DNA of 64,000 bases from Boseongicola sp. H5 (GCA_020622165.1 JACNMN010000007.1:124001-188000); one strand, 5' to 3'; counted from the stretch's first letter, positions 1-8,993 are shown. The notes: generated by a model not told the origin, from the sequence alone. Translations and numbers: made by a program.

Positions 1-287
1 AGCACTTTCGCGCCCGGGATCCCGTGACACACCACATGGTTCACGCTGATGCAGCTTGCGTGCTTGTACCCGCGATACCCGATCGTGGCCGAGGTCGCCC
101 CGGCCTCCCCGACCATCGCGGTAATCCGGTCGTCCAGCGTGCCGGTGGTCACGCCGGGCTGCACCATCGGCGCGATATCGTCCAGGATACGCGCAGCCAG
201 CGCGCCGGCCTTGCGCATGCCGGCGAAATCCTGCGGTTGATGAATGCGAATGCCGTCCTTGGTCAAACGGCCCTGGAAATCGTCCAA
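1..287 (-). CDS. map: Methionine aminopeptidase, N-terminal part (runs off the left edge)
   Basis: The reverse strand encodes the start of a type I methionine aminopeptidase, which removes the initiator Met from nascent cytosolic proteins. The visible ~95 residues include the family segments LTKDGIRIHQ, DFAGMRKAGALAARILDD and the conserved SVNHVVCHGIPG (the first histidine-bearing active-site loop). The metal ligands lie beyond the window edge. I chose the TTG start at 287 because it has a GGAG Shine-Dalgarno 8 bases upstream and gives the usual short N-terminus; no in-frame ATG is near. It is followed on the same strand by sfsA's position upstream, a pairing common in Rhodobacterales. Identification is firm; the start is likely. 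Confidence 0.9.
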   Translation of the reverse strand, partial: MDDFQGRLTKDGIRIHQPQDFAGMRKAGALAARILDDIAPMVQPGVTTGTLDDRITAMVGEAGATSATIGYRGYKHASCISVNHVVCHGIPGAKV

Positions 288-356
288 ACTACCACTCCGG
301 AGCTGTGTTTGCCGAAACTTATGCGATGAGACGCCGATTTTCCAGACGCGGCATGG

Positions 357-1073
357 TCATATCTGCGTGGCCGGGTCGACCGGCACCGGATGGCCGATTT
401 CAACCGCGTCGGGGCCGATCCTGGTGCCATAGCACAGCATCTCCACCCCGGCGGCGCGGGCCGCGTCGAACGCTCCGGCATAGGCCGGGTCCAGATCGCC
501 CGCGATTTTCAGCCGGGCGCAATCGCTTCGCTGAAGCAGGTAGAGCATCACCGCCCGGTGGCCGCCGGCGGCCATGCGCGACAGTTCGGCCAGATGCTTG
601 GCGCCACGGGCGGTCACGCTGTCGGGAAACTCCGCCCAGTCGCCCTGTCGGCGCAGGGTGACGTTCTTGACCTCCACATAGGCATTCGGCAGGCCCGGGC
701 CCGAGGCCAGAAAATCGACCCGGCTGTTCTGCCCGTATGTCACCTCGGGCGTGATCTGCGCATAGGCTGCCAGTTCCGGGATCGCGCCGGCGCGCAACGC
801 CTCCAGAACGACCCTGTTCGGCAGGCTCGTGTCTATCCCGGCCCAGTGACCGCCGGGCAGTTCCACCAGCCGCCAGCCGTAGTTCAGCTTCTTTCGGGGA
901 TCGTCATTGGGTTCCACCCAGATCCGCAGCCCCGGCTCCTTCAGCCCCATCATGGAGCCCGGATTGGGGCAATGGGCCGTCACCACCTGCCCGTCCTCCA
1001 GCCGTATATCGGCCAGGAACCGGTTGTAGCGCCGCAGCAGGGTGGCGGGGATCAGAGGGGTTTGAAAACGCAT
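357..1073 (-). CDS. sfsA: SfsA family protein (sugar fermentation stimulation protein homologue)
   Basis: 238 residues, the normal SfsA length. The start is the ATG giving MRFQTPLIPATLLRRYNRFL, the family's typical N-terminus; longer in-frame extensions look like non-coding translation. Recognisable motifs are the CPNPGSMMGL segment near residue 35, the central VDFLASG and YVEVKNVTL stretch (a nuclease-like acidic/Lys core), and PDSVTARGAKHLAEL. E. coli SfsA was described as a DNA-binding factor affecting maltose metabolism, but the fold resembles a nuclease and its role here is not known. It lies just upstream of map on the same strand, 69 bases apart, so the two may be co-transcribed. Confidence 0.93.
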   Translation of the reverse strand: MRFQTPLIPATLLRRYNRFLADIRLEDGQVVTAHCPNPGSMMGLKEPGLRIWVEPNDDPRKKLNYGWRLVELPGGHWAGIDTSLPNRVVLEALRAGAIPELAAYAQITPEVTYGQNSRVDFLASGPGLPNAYVEVKNVTLRRQGDWAEFPDSVTARGAKHLAELSRMAAGGHRAVMLYLLQRSDCARLKIAGDLDPAYAGAFDAARAAGVEMLCYGTRIGPDAVEIGHPVPVDPATQI

Positions 1074-1120
1074 CGCCAAGCCCCTATACCCGGCAGGCAA
1101 TGCAGGCAAGGAGCAGGCCC

Positions 1121-1849
1121 ATGCCAAACCCCACCGCCGCGATGCTGGTCATCGGCGATGAAATCCTGTCCGGCCGGACCCGTGATGCGAATATGCACTA
1201 TCTGGCGCAGGAGCTTACGAAACACGGCATCCGCCTGAGCGAGGTGCGCATCGTGCCGGACGATCACGACGCGATCGTGGGCGCGGTGCAGGTACTGAGC
1301 GCGGGGTATGATACCGTGTTCACCTCAGGCGGGATCGGCCCCACCCATGACGACATCACCGCGGAGGCCGTGGCCGATGCCTTCGCCGTGCCGATCGGCA
1401 TCCGCGACGATGCCCGCGCGATCCTGCAGGAGCATTACGACCGGCAGGGCAGCACGTTGAACGAGGCGCGCCTGCGCATGGCGCGCATCCCCGAAGGCGC
1501 CAGCCTGATCGACAATCCGGTCTCCGCCGCGCCCGGGTTCACGCTGCACAATGTGCATGTGATGGCCGGTGTGCCGACCGTGTTCCAGACGATGGTCGCC
1601 TCGGTCCTGCCGACGCTGACGGGCGGCGCGCCTTTGTTGTCCCAATCGCTGCGCATCGCGCGGGGCGAAGGCGACATCGCCGGGCCGCTTGGCAAATTGG
1701 CAACAGCCCACCCGGAGGTGGAGATCGGCTCTTACCCGTTCATCAAGGACGGGGTGTACGGGGCGAGTATCGTGGTCCGCAGCCCCGACGGCGCCGCCAT
1801 CGATGCGGTGATCCACGAACTGGCCGCCCTGTTTCCCGAGGCGCAATGA
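1121..1849 (+). CDS. CinA-type molybdopterin-binding domain protein (COG1058)
   Basis: 242 residues forming only the N-terminal MoaB/MogA-like domain of CinA. Diagnostic motifs: VIGDEILSGRTRDAN near the N-terminus, FTSGGIGPTHDD around residue 70, and the VMAGVPTVFQTM loop. The nicotinamide-nucleotide amidase domain of full-length CinA is absent, which is common for this alphaproteobacterial form. The ATG at 1121 is preceded by AAGGAG. The gene is divergent from sfsA and overlaps the next gene by ATGA, so the two are translationally coupled. The biochemical role of the stand-alone domain is unclear; ADP-ribose or nucleotide pyrophosphatase activity is known for some relatives. Confidence 0.88.
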   Translation: MPNPTAAMLVIGDEILSGRTRDANMHYLAQELTKHGIRLSEVRIVPDDHDAIVGAVQVLSAGYDTVFTSGGIGPTHDDITAEAVADAFAVPIGIRDDARAILQEHYDRQGSTLNEARLRMARIPEGASLIDNPVSAAPGFTLHNVHVMAGVPTVFQTMVASVLPTLTGGAPLLSQSLRIARGEGDIAGPLGKLATAHPEVEIGSYPFIKDGVYGASIVVRSPDGAAIDAVIHELAALFPEAQ

Positions 1850-2589
1850 CGCTGCCCCGCGCCCGCGATCTCTATCCCGTGATCGAACATACATGGCCGG
1901 CCGCGCGTCTCTTCGACCTGGGTCTCTGGCGCCTGCGGGAGGGGCGCGGCAGCGGCAGCCGGACCTCTGCGGCGACCCTCCGCGACGGAGAGCCGACCGC
2001 CGCCGATCTGGCCGAGGCGGCGACTGCGATGCGCGACATGGGGCAACCGCCGCTCTTCATGATCCGGGAAGGCGAAGCGGCTCTGGACCGCCTGTTAGAG
2101 ACGGAATCCTACGTCCTCAGGGACCCCGTCACCCTTTATGCCGCCCCGGTCGATGTCATCGCGACGGACCCGCCCCCACCGATCACCTGCTTCGAGATCT
2201 GGCCGCCGCTGGCCGCGCAGGAGGAGATCTGGGCGCAGGGCGGGATCGGGCCGGAACGGCTGGCCGTCATGCATCGCGCCGCCACTCCCAAGACGACGAT
2301 TTTCGGGCGGATCGACGACCGCCCGGCCGGCACCGGATTTGTCGCGCTCGACGGGCGGATCGCCATGGTGCATGCGCTGGAGACACGTGCCCAGCATCGC
2401 CGGAGGGGGATGGGCCGGTACATGATGCAGGCCATGGCCTTCTGGGCGAAAGCCCGCGGCGCGACCCACATCACGCTTTTGGTGACGGGCGCAAACTTGC
2501 CGGCCAATGCGCTCTACACTTCCATGGGGTTTCAGCCTGTGGGACACTATCATTACAGAATAAAAACAGAGACCGATGAGCAAGCCTGA
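1846..2589 (+). CDS. GNAT family N-acetyltransferase
   Basis: 247 residues. The C-terminal half carries the GNAT fold: MVHALETRAQHRRRGMGRYMM supplies the acetyl-CoA pyrophosphate loop (R/Q-x-x-G-x-G) around residues 185-200, followed by NLPANALYTSMGFQPVGHY, the typical β6-α4 end. The N-terminal half is less conserved and probably forms a degenerate second GNAT unit, as in many tandem GNATs. The substrate cannot be predicted. The start overlaps the preceding stop (ATGA) and its end overlaps the next gene by 14 bases, so 1121-4089 reads as one operon. Confidence 0.85.
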   Translation: MTLPRARDLYPVIEHTWPAARLFDLGLWRLREGRGSGSRTSAATLRDGEPTAADLAEAATAMRDMGQPPLFMIREGEAALDRLLETESYVLRDPVTLYAAPVDVIATDPPPPITCFEIWPPLAAQEEIWAQGGIGPERLAVMHRAATPKTTIFGRIDDRPAGTGFVALDGRIAMVHALETRAQHRRRGMGRYMMQAMAFWAKARGATHITLLVTGANLPANALYTSMGFQPVGHYHYRIKTETDEQA

Positions 2590-3151
2590 CCCCAACGCCA
2601 CCGCCCTGAACCTGCCGCCGATGGAGCCCTTGCCCGAGGCGACGCAGAAATACTTCGATATCTGCCAGGAAAAGCTCGGGATGATCCCCAACGTCCTGGC
2701 CGCCTATGCCTTCGACGTGGACAAGCTGAACGCGTTCACGACGATGTATAACGACCTGATGCTGGGCGACAGCGGGCTGAGCAAGCTGGAGCGCGAGATG
2801 ATCGCGGTGGCCGTTTCCGCGGTGAACCGCTGTTTCTACTGTCTCGTGGCCCATGGCGCCGCCGTTCGGGCGCTGTCGGGCGATCCGGCCCTGGGCGAAG
2901 CGCTGGTCATGAACTATCGCGTGGCCCCGCTCGACACACGCCAAAGGGCCATGTTGGATTTTGCCGTGATGATGACCGAAGCCAGCTACCGGATCGAGGA
3001 GGCCGACCGTCAGGCGCTGCGCGATGTCGGGTTCAGCGATCGCGATATCTGGGATATCGCGGCGACCGCCTCCTTCTTCAACATGTCGAACCGGATGGCC
3101 TCCGCCGTCGATATGCGGCCCAATCCGGAATATCACGGGCAGGATCGGTGA
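2576..3151 (+). CDS. Peroxidase-related AhpD-like (carboxymuconolactone decarboxylase family) protein
   Basis: 191 residues, all-helical AhpD-like family. The redox motif is CFYC at residues 86-89 with the following His93 (CxxCxxxH), embedded in LEREMIAVAVSAVNRCFYC, as in the 'uncharacterised peroxidase-related' subfamily. This supports a thiol-dependent peroxide/antioxidant role in the cytoplasm by family analogy; the substrate and reducing partner are unknown. It overlaps the GNAT gene by 14 bases, and the next gene starts inside its stop region, indicating coupled translation. Confidence 0.85.
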   Translation: MSKPDPNATALNLPPMEPLPEATQKYFDICQEKLGMIPNVLAAYAFDVDKLNAFTTMYNDLMLGDSGLSKLEREMIAVAVSAVNRCFYCLVAHGAAVRALSGDPALGEALVMNYRVAPLDTRQRAMLDFAVMMTEASYRIEEADRQALRDVGFSDRDIWDIAATASFFNMSNRMASAVDMRPNPEYHGQDR

Positions 3152-4089
3152 GACTGCGGCTGGCGCATCTCCTTCTGGCGGGCGTCATGGCCACACCCGC
3201 GGCGGCGCTTGACCTGCAATTGCCCGCGGCCGCGCGGCTGGCGCTGGAAGAGACCGAGCCGATGGGCCGCTACGAGATGCCGACCGGCCCGTGGACGCCC
3301 GCGGGCATGGCGCGCTACGATGCCGAAGGGGGATTTTCCCGCATGGTCTGGCAGGTGGTGCCCTATGGCGGAACCACCGTCCAGCTTCTGGCACCACTGC
3401 GCGCGCAATTGGTGGCCGACGGCTACGAGGTGCTGTTTTCCTGTACCGACCGCGATTGCGGCGGGTTCGATTTCCGCTTCGGCATCGACGTGGCGCCGGA
3501 GCCGGTGATGCATGTCAACCTGGGCGATTTCGCCTATCTGATCGCGCGGCGACAGACGGCCGAGGCAAACGACACCATCGCGCTCATCGTCTCCCGCGGG
3601 GGGGGCCACGGCTACATCCATCTGGTCCGCGTCGGTCCGCCGGGGGAGGAAGGGCCGGAGGTGACCCTTTCAAGCCGCGCGCCGGACGAGACGGGCCTGC
3701 CTTCCGACACCGGGGCCCTGATCGCCACTCTGGAGCGCACCGGCACCGCCACGCTGGACGATCTGCAATTCGAGACGGGCGCCTCCACGCTGTCGGGCAA
3801 CATGTATCAGTCGCTTGCGAGCCTGGCCGACTACCTGATCGCCAATCCGGAAAAGCGGGTTGTTCTGGTGGGCCACACCGATGCCGAAGGCGCGTTGCAG
3901 AACAACATCGCACTCAGCCGGGCGCGGGCCAGTTCGGTGCGCAGCTTCCTGATCTCGACCTATGATATCGCGCCCGAGCGACTGCGTGCCGAAGGGGTGG
4001 GATATCTCGCACCCCGGGCCCCCAACAGCACCGATGACGGGCGGGAGCTGAACCGGCGGGTCGAGGTGGTTCTGACCAACACGGAATAG
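3148..4089 (+). CDS. OmpA-family cell-envelope protein
   Basis: 313 residues starting at a GTG that overlaps the previous gene's end (GTGA). A signal peptide (hydrophobic stretch ending ATPAAA-L, about residue 21) precedes a ~180-residue family-specific N-terminal region. The C-terminal ~110 residues are a classical OmpA-like peptidoglycan-binding domain: VLVGHTDAEG, the N-x-x-LS-x-x-RA helix, LRAEGVGYLAP and the final RELNRRVEVVL. It likely links the outer membrane or periplasm to peptidoglycan. It is the last gene of the rightward run; a terminator hairpin for the opposing gene follows. Confidence 0.88.
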   Translation: MRLRLAHLLLAGVMATPAAALDLQLPAAARLALEETEPMGRYEMPTGPWTPAGMARYDAEGGFSRMVWQVVPYGGTTVQLLAPLRAQLVADGYEVLFSCTDRDCGGFDFRFGIDVAPEPVMHVNLGDFAYLIARRQTAEANDTIALIVSRGGGHGYIHLVRVGPPGEEGPEVTLSSRAPDETGLPSDTGALIATLERTGTATLDDLQFETGASTLSGNMYQSLASLADYLIANPEKRVVLVGHTDAEGALQNNIALSRARASSVRSFLISTYDIAPERLRAEGVGYLAPRAPNSTDDGRELNRRVEVVLTNTE

Positions 4090-4111
4090 GGCGCACCGGA
4101 CGGCGCGGGGC

Positions 4112-4145
4112 AAAAAAGGCCCGGTCGACACATGCCAACCGGGCC
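4112..4145 (-). terminator. Rho-independent terminator of the LysR gene
   Basis: Read on the minus strand, an 8-bp perfect stem GGCCCGGT/ACCGGGCC with a 12-base loop is followed immediately by six T residues. It lies 46 bases past the stop of the leftward LysR gene and in the gap after the OmpA gene. Confidence 0.85.
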
Positions 4146-4190
4146 CAAGAGCGACCCCACGATACTCACGCATGGGGAAGCTTGTCACGC

Positions 4191-5096
4191 TCACCAGTCC
4201 TCAGGACCCTTGTCCCGAAACTGCTCTACGAGGAAATCGATGAAGGCGCGGACCTTGGGCTGGGTGTAGCGGCCCGGCGGATAGACGGCGTAGATGCCAT
4301 GCACCTCCATCGGAAGGTCGGGGATGGCATCGACCAGCAGGCCCTGACGCATCGCATCGGCATAGAGGAAGCTGGGCAGATAAGCGATGCCAAGCCCGCC
4401 GATCGCGGCATTCAGAAGCGACTGGCCGTCATTCACCGTCAGCGACCCGGCTGTGCGGACCTGCCGCTTTTCACCCGAGGGCGCGGTCAGCTTCCAGACG
4501 TTGCCGCTGGCCTGATTGGAGTAATGCAGCAGCTTGTGATCGTTGAGATCGTCGATCTTCTCGGGCCGGCCGAACTCCTCGAAATAGCTGGGGGCCGCGA
4601 TCATGCGCTTGTATGTTTCCGTCAGCTTGCGGGCGCGCAGGCTGCTGTCTTCCAGATCGCCCACGCGGATCGCCATGTCGAACCCTTCGGAGATCAGTTC
4701 GACATAGCGGTTGTTCAGGATCATGTTGACCGTGATTTCCGGATAGGAATGCAGAAACTGCCCCAGAACCGGCGACAGGTGGTTCACGCCGAAATCGGTG
4801 GCGACCGAAACCCGCAAGAGCCCCGACGGCGCCGATTGCATCGCGGTCACCAGCGCATCGGCCTCGCCCGCGTCATTCAGCACGCGCCGCGCACGGTCAT
4901 AATAGGCAAGCCCGATTTCGGTCGGGCTGACCCGGCGGGTCGTCCGGTTCAGCAGGCGCGCGCCGAGGCGGGTTTCAAGGCTGGACACATGCTTGGAGAC
5001 GGCCGATTTCGAAATCCCCATCTTCCTCGCCGCATCCGTGAAACCGCCTTGATCCACCACGGTGGCAAACGCTTCCATCTCCGTCAAACGGTCCAT
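4191..5096 (-). CDS. LysR family transcriptional regulator
   Basis: 301 residues. The N-terminal winged helix-turn-helix begins MDRLTEMEAFATVVDQGGF, with the recognition-helix segment KSAVSKHVSSLETRLGARLL and the linker TRRVSPTEIGLAYYDR typical of the family; a periplasmic-binding-protein-like effector domain follows (about 90-295). The effector cannot be inferred. The gene is divergent from the class II aldolase across a 251-base gap, the usual LysR target arrangement, so it probably regulates that gene and itself. Confidence 0.93.
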   Translation of the reverse strand: MDRLTEMEAFATVVDQGGFTDAARKMGISKSAVSKHVSSLETRLGARLLNRTTRRVSPTEIGLAYYDRARRVLNDAGEADALVTAMQSAPSGLLRVSVATDFGVNHLSPVLGQFLHSYPEITVNMILNNRYVELISEGFDMAIRVGDLEDSSLRARKLTETYKRMIAAPSYFEEFGRPEKIDDLNDHKLLHYSNQASGNVWKLTAPSGEKRQVRTAGSLTVNDGQSLLNAAIGGLGIAYLPSFLYADAMRQGLLVDAIPDLPMEVHGIYAVYPPGRYTQPKVRAFIDFLVEQFRDKGPEDW

Positions 5097-5222
5097 TCAG
5101 TCACCCATCAGCACATGTTCTTGTTGTCTGGCACCATGGGATCAAAATGCGGCGCGATTGCGGAGAGGCGCAGGCCAAAGCCGGGTATTAAGGGGGACCG
5201 TTGGTGGCGCGAAAGCTCAAAT

Positions 5223-5232
5223 TTTACGTAAA
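5223..5232. promoter_or_regulatory. AT-rich palindrome in the LysR/aldolase divergent gap
   Basis: TTTACGTAAA is a perfect 10-bp palindrome in an AT-rich patch within an otherwise GC-rich gap between the divergent LysR and aldolase genes. It is a candidate operator or core-promoter element. The assignment rests only on position and symmetry. Confidence 0.35.
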
Positions 5233-5347
5233 TCGTAGAATACTTGTCCAAAAGGATAGGTTTTGCGGGCGAAGGCGCCTTCGGCTTCCTGTTTCCCATT
5301 CCCCGCCATCGCATCTAGGCTTCGCCACATTCGAGGGAGAGGATGAC

Positions 5348-6073
5348 ATGAATCACGCCACCGCGCGACGCGATCTCGCCGCCGCCTTCCGCTGGACCGC
5401 GCGCGAACACATGCATGAAGCGATCGCCAATCACTTCTCACTTGCGGTGAGCGAGGATGGCAGCCGCTTCCTGATCAACCCCAAACGCCATTTCAGCCGG
5501 ATGCGCGCCTCGGACCTCTGGGTGATCGACGCCAATGATCCCGAAAGCTGCAGCGGCCGCGGCGCGCCGGACCCGACCGCCTGGGGCCTGCATGCCAGTC
5601 TGCATCGCCATGTGCCCCATGCCCGGTGCGCGATGCACGTGCATTCCACCTATGCCACAGCGCTCGCCGCGCTGGCCGACAGCCGCCTGCCGCCCGTCGA
5701 TCAGAACTCCGCGATGTTCTACAATCGGCAGGTGGTGGATGAGAACTACGGCGGTCTCGCGCTTGAGGAGGAAGGCACCCGTTGCGCCCGCCTGTTTCAG
5801 GACCCGTCCGTCAGAACGATGATCATGGGCAATCACGGCGTCCTGATCATCGGCGAAACCGTGGCCGAGACCTTCACGCGTCTGTATTACTTCGAACGCG
5901 CGGCGCGCACCTATATCCTTGCCCTGCAAACCGGACGCCCTCTGCGGGAGCTGTCCCCGGAGATCGCGGAGAAGACCGCGCGCGAGCTGGAAGGCTGCGC
6001 GGATGCGGATGCGGCGTTTCTGGCCGAACTGAGGGCAATTCTGGATACCGAGGAGCCCGACTACGCAGACTGA
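5348..6073 (+). CDS. Class II aldolase/adducin family protein
   Basis: 241 residues. Metal-binding histidines are visible in CAMHVHSTYATAL (HxH) and MGNHGVLIIGE, the signature of zinc class II aldolases and epimerases (fuculose/ribulose phosphate type) and related decarboxylases. The ATG at 5348 follows an AGGGAGAGG Shine-Dalgarno; longer in-frame sequence upstream has no family similarity. The substrate is unknown. The divergent LysR gene is the likely regulator. The next gene starts 42 bases downstream but is functionally unrelated. Confidence 0.87.
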   Translation: MNHATARRDLAAAFRWTAREHMHEAIANHFSLAVSEDGSRFLINPKRHFSRMRASDLWVIDANDPESCSGRGAPDPTAWGLHASLHRHVPHARCAMHVHSTYATALAALADSRLPPVDQNSAMFYNRQVVDENYGGLALEEEGTRCARLFQDPSVRTMIMGNHGVLIIGETVAETFTRLYYFERAARTYILALQTGRPLRELSPEIAEKTARELEGCADADAAFLAELRAILDTEEPDYAD

Positions 6074-6114
6074 CCCTGCGGGAACCATGTATCGGCTTGC
6101 AGGGTTTCCCCTGC

Positions 6115-7086
6115 ATGACCCCCGATGGCCTGATCTATTATCCCGATGACCGCCCCGGCATCACGCGCCGGCGGCAGGGCCGTGGCTTTTCCTACCGCGC
6201 GCCGGACGGCACCACCATCGCCAGCCGCCGCGAACGCGCCCGGATCGAGGCGCTGGCGGTTCCGCCCGCCTATTCCGCCGTCTGGATCAGCCCGCGGATC
6301 AATGGCCATTTGCAGGCCACGGGGCGCGACGCGGCAGGGCGCAAGCAATACCGCTATCATGTGGACTGGACCGCGTTCCGCGCGCAGTGTAAATTCAACG
6401 ATCTGCCCCGGTTCGGCGCCGCGCTGCCGCGGCTGCGCCAGAAAATCCGCGAGGGGCTGGAGGGTGAACCGGGCAGCCGCGATTTCGCGCTGGCCGCGGT
6501 TCTGGGCCTGATCGACCAGTTGTCCCTGCGCCCCGGACATGTGGATTATGCCGAGGAAAACGGCAGTTACGGCGCAACCACTCTCCGCTCACGCCATCTG
6601 AACGTCAGGAAGGATGCCCTGTCGCTGTCCTTCACCGCCAAGGGGGGCGCAAAGGTGCGCACGGAGCTGACCGACAGGCGGCTGGCCCGCGCCCTTGGCC
6701 GGCTGGACGATCTGCCCGGGGCCCCGGTCGCCACATGGCTTGACGGAGAGACCCCGCGCGCGGTGACCCCGGAGATGCTGAGCCGGCATATCGCCGAATT
6801 GACGGGCGAGGAGGGGCTGACACCCAAGGCCTTCCGCACATGGAACGGGTCGGTCGCGGCCATGGAGGTGGCGCTTCGCCAGCCCGAGCCGACAATCACC
6901 GCGATGGCCGAGGCGGCGGCGAAACGGCTGCACAACACGCCGAAAATCGCGCGGAACAGTTACATCCACCCCGACGTGATCGCCTTGTCCGACAGCTCCG
7001 AGACGGATCGCGCCAGACTGGCGCAGGCCCGGACGCCTGCGCGCCTGCGCAAGGCGGAACGGGCACTGCTGGCGCTGATCGGCTAG
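6115..7086 (+). CDS. DNA topoisomerase IB (bacterial/poxvirus type)
   Basis: 323 residues, the usual size for bacterial TopIB, which relaxes supercoils through a 3'-phosphotyrosine intermediate. Visible active-site elements: an Arg at ~139 in LSLRPGHVDYAEENGSYG, a Lys in FTAKGGAKVR (~176), Arg241 in KAFRTWNGS, and the nucleophile Tyr283 in ARNSYIHPDV. The upstream in-frame stretch overlaps the aldolase gene in another frame and is not family-like, so ATG 6115 is taken as start. Its TAG stop shares bases with the stop of the convergent methyltransferase gene (CTAG, 7083-7086). Confidence 0.92.
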   Translation: MTPDGLIYYPDDRPGITRRRQGRGFSYRAPDGTTIASRRERARIEALAVPPAYSAVWISPRINGHLQATGRDAAGRKQYRYHVDWTAFRAQCKFNDLPRFGAALPRLRQKIREGLEGEPGSRDFALAAVLGLIDQLSLRPGHVDYAEENGSYGATTLRSRHLNVRKDALSLSFTAKGGAKVRTELTDRRLARALGRLDDLPGAPVATWLDGETPRAVTPEMLSRHIAELTGEEGLTPKAFRTWNGSVAAMEVALRQPEPTITAMAEAAAKRLHNTPKIARNSYIHPDVIALSDSSETDRARLAQARTPARLRKAERALLALIG

Positions 7087-7892
7087 ACCCGTTCCAGCAC
7101 CACAAGCCGGTATTCATGCTCCCGCGCGAATTTCTCGGCCCGGTCGGTGCGACGGTTCAGCTTGTCCAGCGCACGGCCCAGCACCTTTTCCATCAGCCAG
7201 GCGCGCCAGGGGTATTCGCGGCCGATCTCGGCCCGGAACCGCGTGATGAAGGGCGCGACCTTGTCGTTCTTGATCGATTCGTGGATCACGAAGGTCGGCG
7301 TGATCGCATCGGTCATGTCCTCGTCGCTGATGATCCGGAAAGCGCCCTGCGCAGCCACCGCATCCAGAAACGCCTGATGCGTGCCCCGCGTCCCGTCTCC
7401 ATGGGCGAAGCCGGGCCGCCGGAAGTAATCGAACATAACCATGCCGCGCGTGGCATACCGGTTCACCTGCGCCAGCGCGGCCTCCAGATCGATATAGTGA
7501 AAGCTCTCCGCGAACAGGCAGAGGTCGAACCGCGCATCACTCTCGAACGCCTCGAACAGGGCATCGTGCACGCCGGTGCCCGGCGGCAGCTTGGCCCGCG
7601 CCATTTCGTTCATCTGGACCGAGGGCGACACGCAGGTGACATCGAAGCCGCGCGCGATCAGCGCCCGGGCATTCGCGCCCGTGCCGGAGCCGACATCGAG
7701 GATTGACGTCACCCCGTCGGGAATGACCTGCACCAGCTTCTCGAAATAGGCCTGCTGCGCGCGGCCCATCGCTTCGGCGGACAGAACCTCCGGCACGCCG
7801 TCGGGGAAATAGCCGTAATGCGCGAACCCGTGCCCGAAGATCACTTCGGACATCAGCGCGGTGGCTTCCAGTTCAAGATTTTTCAGTTTCAT
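7083..7892 (-). CDS. Class I SAM-dependent methyltransferase
   Basis: 269 residues. Motif I of the Rossmann methyltransferase fold is SILDVGSGTGANARALIARG at about residue 75, followed by the acidic/aromatic post-I strand and DLCLFAESFHYIDLEAAL (motif II/III). The substrate is not predictable. The start is the ATG giving MKLKNLELEATALMSEV; a longer frame extends into paaE without coding character. It lies 41 bases downstream of paaE on the same strand, so it may be read from the paa operon, though nothing ties it to phenylacetate metabolism. Confidence 0.83.
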   Translation of the reverse strand: MKLKNLELEATALMSEVIFGHGFAHYGYFPDGVPEVLSAEAMGRAQQAYFEKLVQVIPDGVTSILDVGSGTGANARALIARGFDVTCVSPSVQMNEMARAKLPPGTGVHDALFEAFESDARFDLCLFAESFHYIDLEAALAQVNRYATRGMVMFDYFRRPGFAHGDGTRGTHQAFLDAVAAQGAFRIISDEDMTDAITPTFVIHESIKNDKVAPFITRFRAEIGREYPWRAWLMEKVLGRALDKLNRRTDRAEKFAREHEYRLVVLERV

Positions 7893-7933
7893 GGGCCGGT
7901 CTTTAGCGCAAAACGCGGCCATGAACAGCCGGT

Positions 7934-8983
7934 TTATGCCGCGTCGAAATCCAGCACCAGTTTCTTGCTGGTGGGCCGGGACTGACAGGCCAGCGTGAAC
8001 CCCGCCTCCAGCTCCCAGGGTTCCAGCGAGTAGTTCACCGCCATCTCGGCGCTGCCCTCTTCCACCTTGCAGCGGCAGGTGCAGCACATGCCGCCCCGGC
8101 AGGAATAGGGCAGTTCCAGCCCCGCACGTTCCGCCGCCGCGATGACCGTGTCGTCGCCGGCCGCATAGGTGAACCGGCGTCGCGCGCCGTCAAGCAACAC
8201 CTCGACCTCGACGCCGCCCGCCGCCGCCGCCTCGACCGCCGCCGATTTCGGCAGGCGCGGGGCCTCGCCCGCCATGAAGAAGCGTTCGTGGTGAATGCGC
8301 TCCGGCGCGACGCCAAGGGCCAGCACCGCCGCCTCGACCGCGTCGATCATCTCGCCCGGGCCGCACAGGAACACGCCATTGGCACCGGCCAGATCCACCG
8401 CGCCGGACCGGGCCAGCCGGGTGATCTTCTCGCCATCGACCCGACCCGAGAGAAGCGCGACATCCTGCGGCTCCCGGCTCAGCACATGGATCAGGGTGAA
8501 CCGCCCGAGATAGCGATCCTTCAGCGCCTCCAGCGTCTCCCGAAACATGATCGTATCGGCCCGGCGGTTGCCATAGACCAGCGTCACCTCGGCACCGCGG
8601 GCCAGCGCCGCGCCCGCAATCGACACCATCGGCGTGATGCCGGAGCCCGCCGCGATCAGAACCAGCCGGTCGCAGCCCGGATCGGTGAAGCGTCCCTCCG
8701 GTGGCATGACCTGAACCCGGTCGCCGGGTGCCAGCCCTTGCGCAAAGGTGGAAAACACCCCGCCGTCGACCTTCTTCACGCCCACGGTCAGGCGCTCGCC
8801 GGGCAGGGAGGCAATGGAATAGCTGCGCCGCAGATCCTGCCCGCCGACCTCCGCCCGCAGGGTCAGATACTGCCCGGGCCGATAGGCGAAAAGCTTCGCG
8901 ATCTCGTCCGGCACCTCGAAGGAAATCGCCACCGCATCCTCTGTCTCGGCCCGCCGGTCGGCCACTTTCAGCTCATGAAACAT
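7934..8983 (-). CDS. paaE: Phenylacetyl-CoA epoxidase reductase subunit PaaE
   Basis: 349 residues. The N-terminal two-thirds is a ferredoxin-NADP reductase-like module: FAD-binding RRSYSIAS near residue 50 and the NADPH-binding LIAAGSGITPMVSI around 110. The C-terminus is a plant-type [2Fe-2S] ferredoxin with cysteines in YSCRGGMCCTCRCKVEEG. PaaE passes electrons from NADPH to the diiron PaaABC oxygenase that epoxidises phenylacetyl-CoA. The ATG at 8983 gives the normal PaaE N-terminus; the gap to paaD is 10 bases, in operon order paaABCDE. Confidence 0.96.
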   Translation of the reverse strand: MFHELKVADRRAETEDAVAISFEVPDEIAKLFAYRPGQYLTLRAEVGGQDLRRSYSIASLPGERLTVGVKKVDGGVFSTFAQGLAPGDRVQVMPPEGRFTDPGCDRLVLIAAGSGITPMVSIAGAALARGAEVTLVYGNRRADTIMFRETLEALKDRYLGRFTLIHVLSREPQDVALLSGRVDGEKITRLARSGAVDLAGANGVFLCGPGEMIDAVEAAVLALGVAPERIHHERFFMAGEAPRLPKSAAVEAAAAGGVEVEVLLDGARRRFTYAAGDDTVIAAAERAGLELPYSCRGGMCCTCRCKVEEGSAEMAVNYSLEPWELEAGFTLACQSRPTSKKLVLDFDAA

Positions 8984-8993
8984 CAGGCAATCC

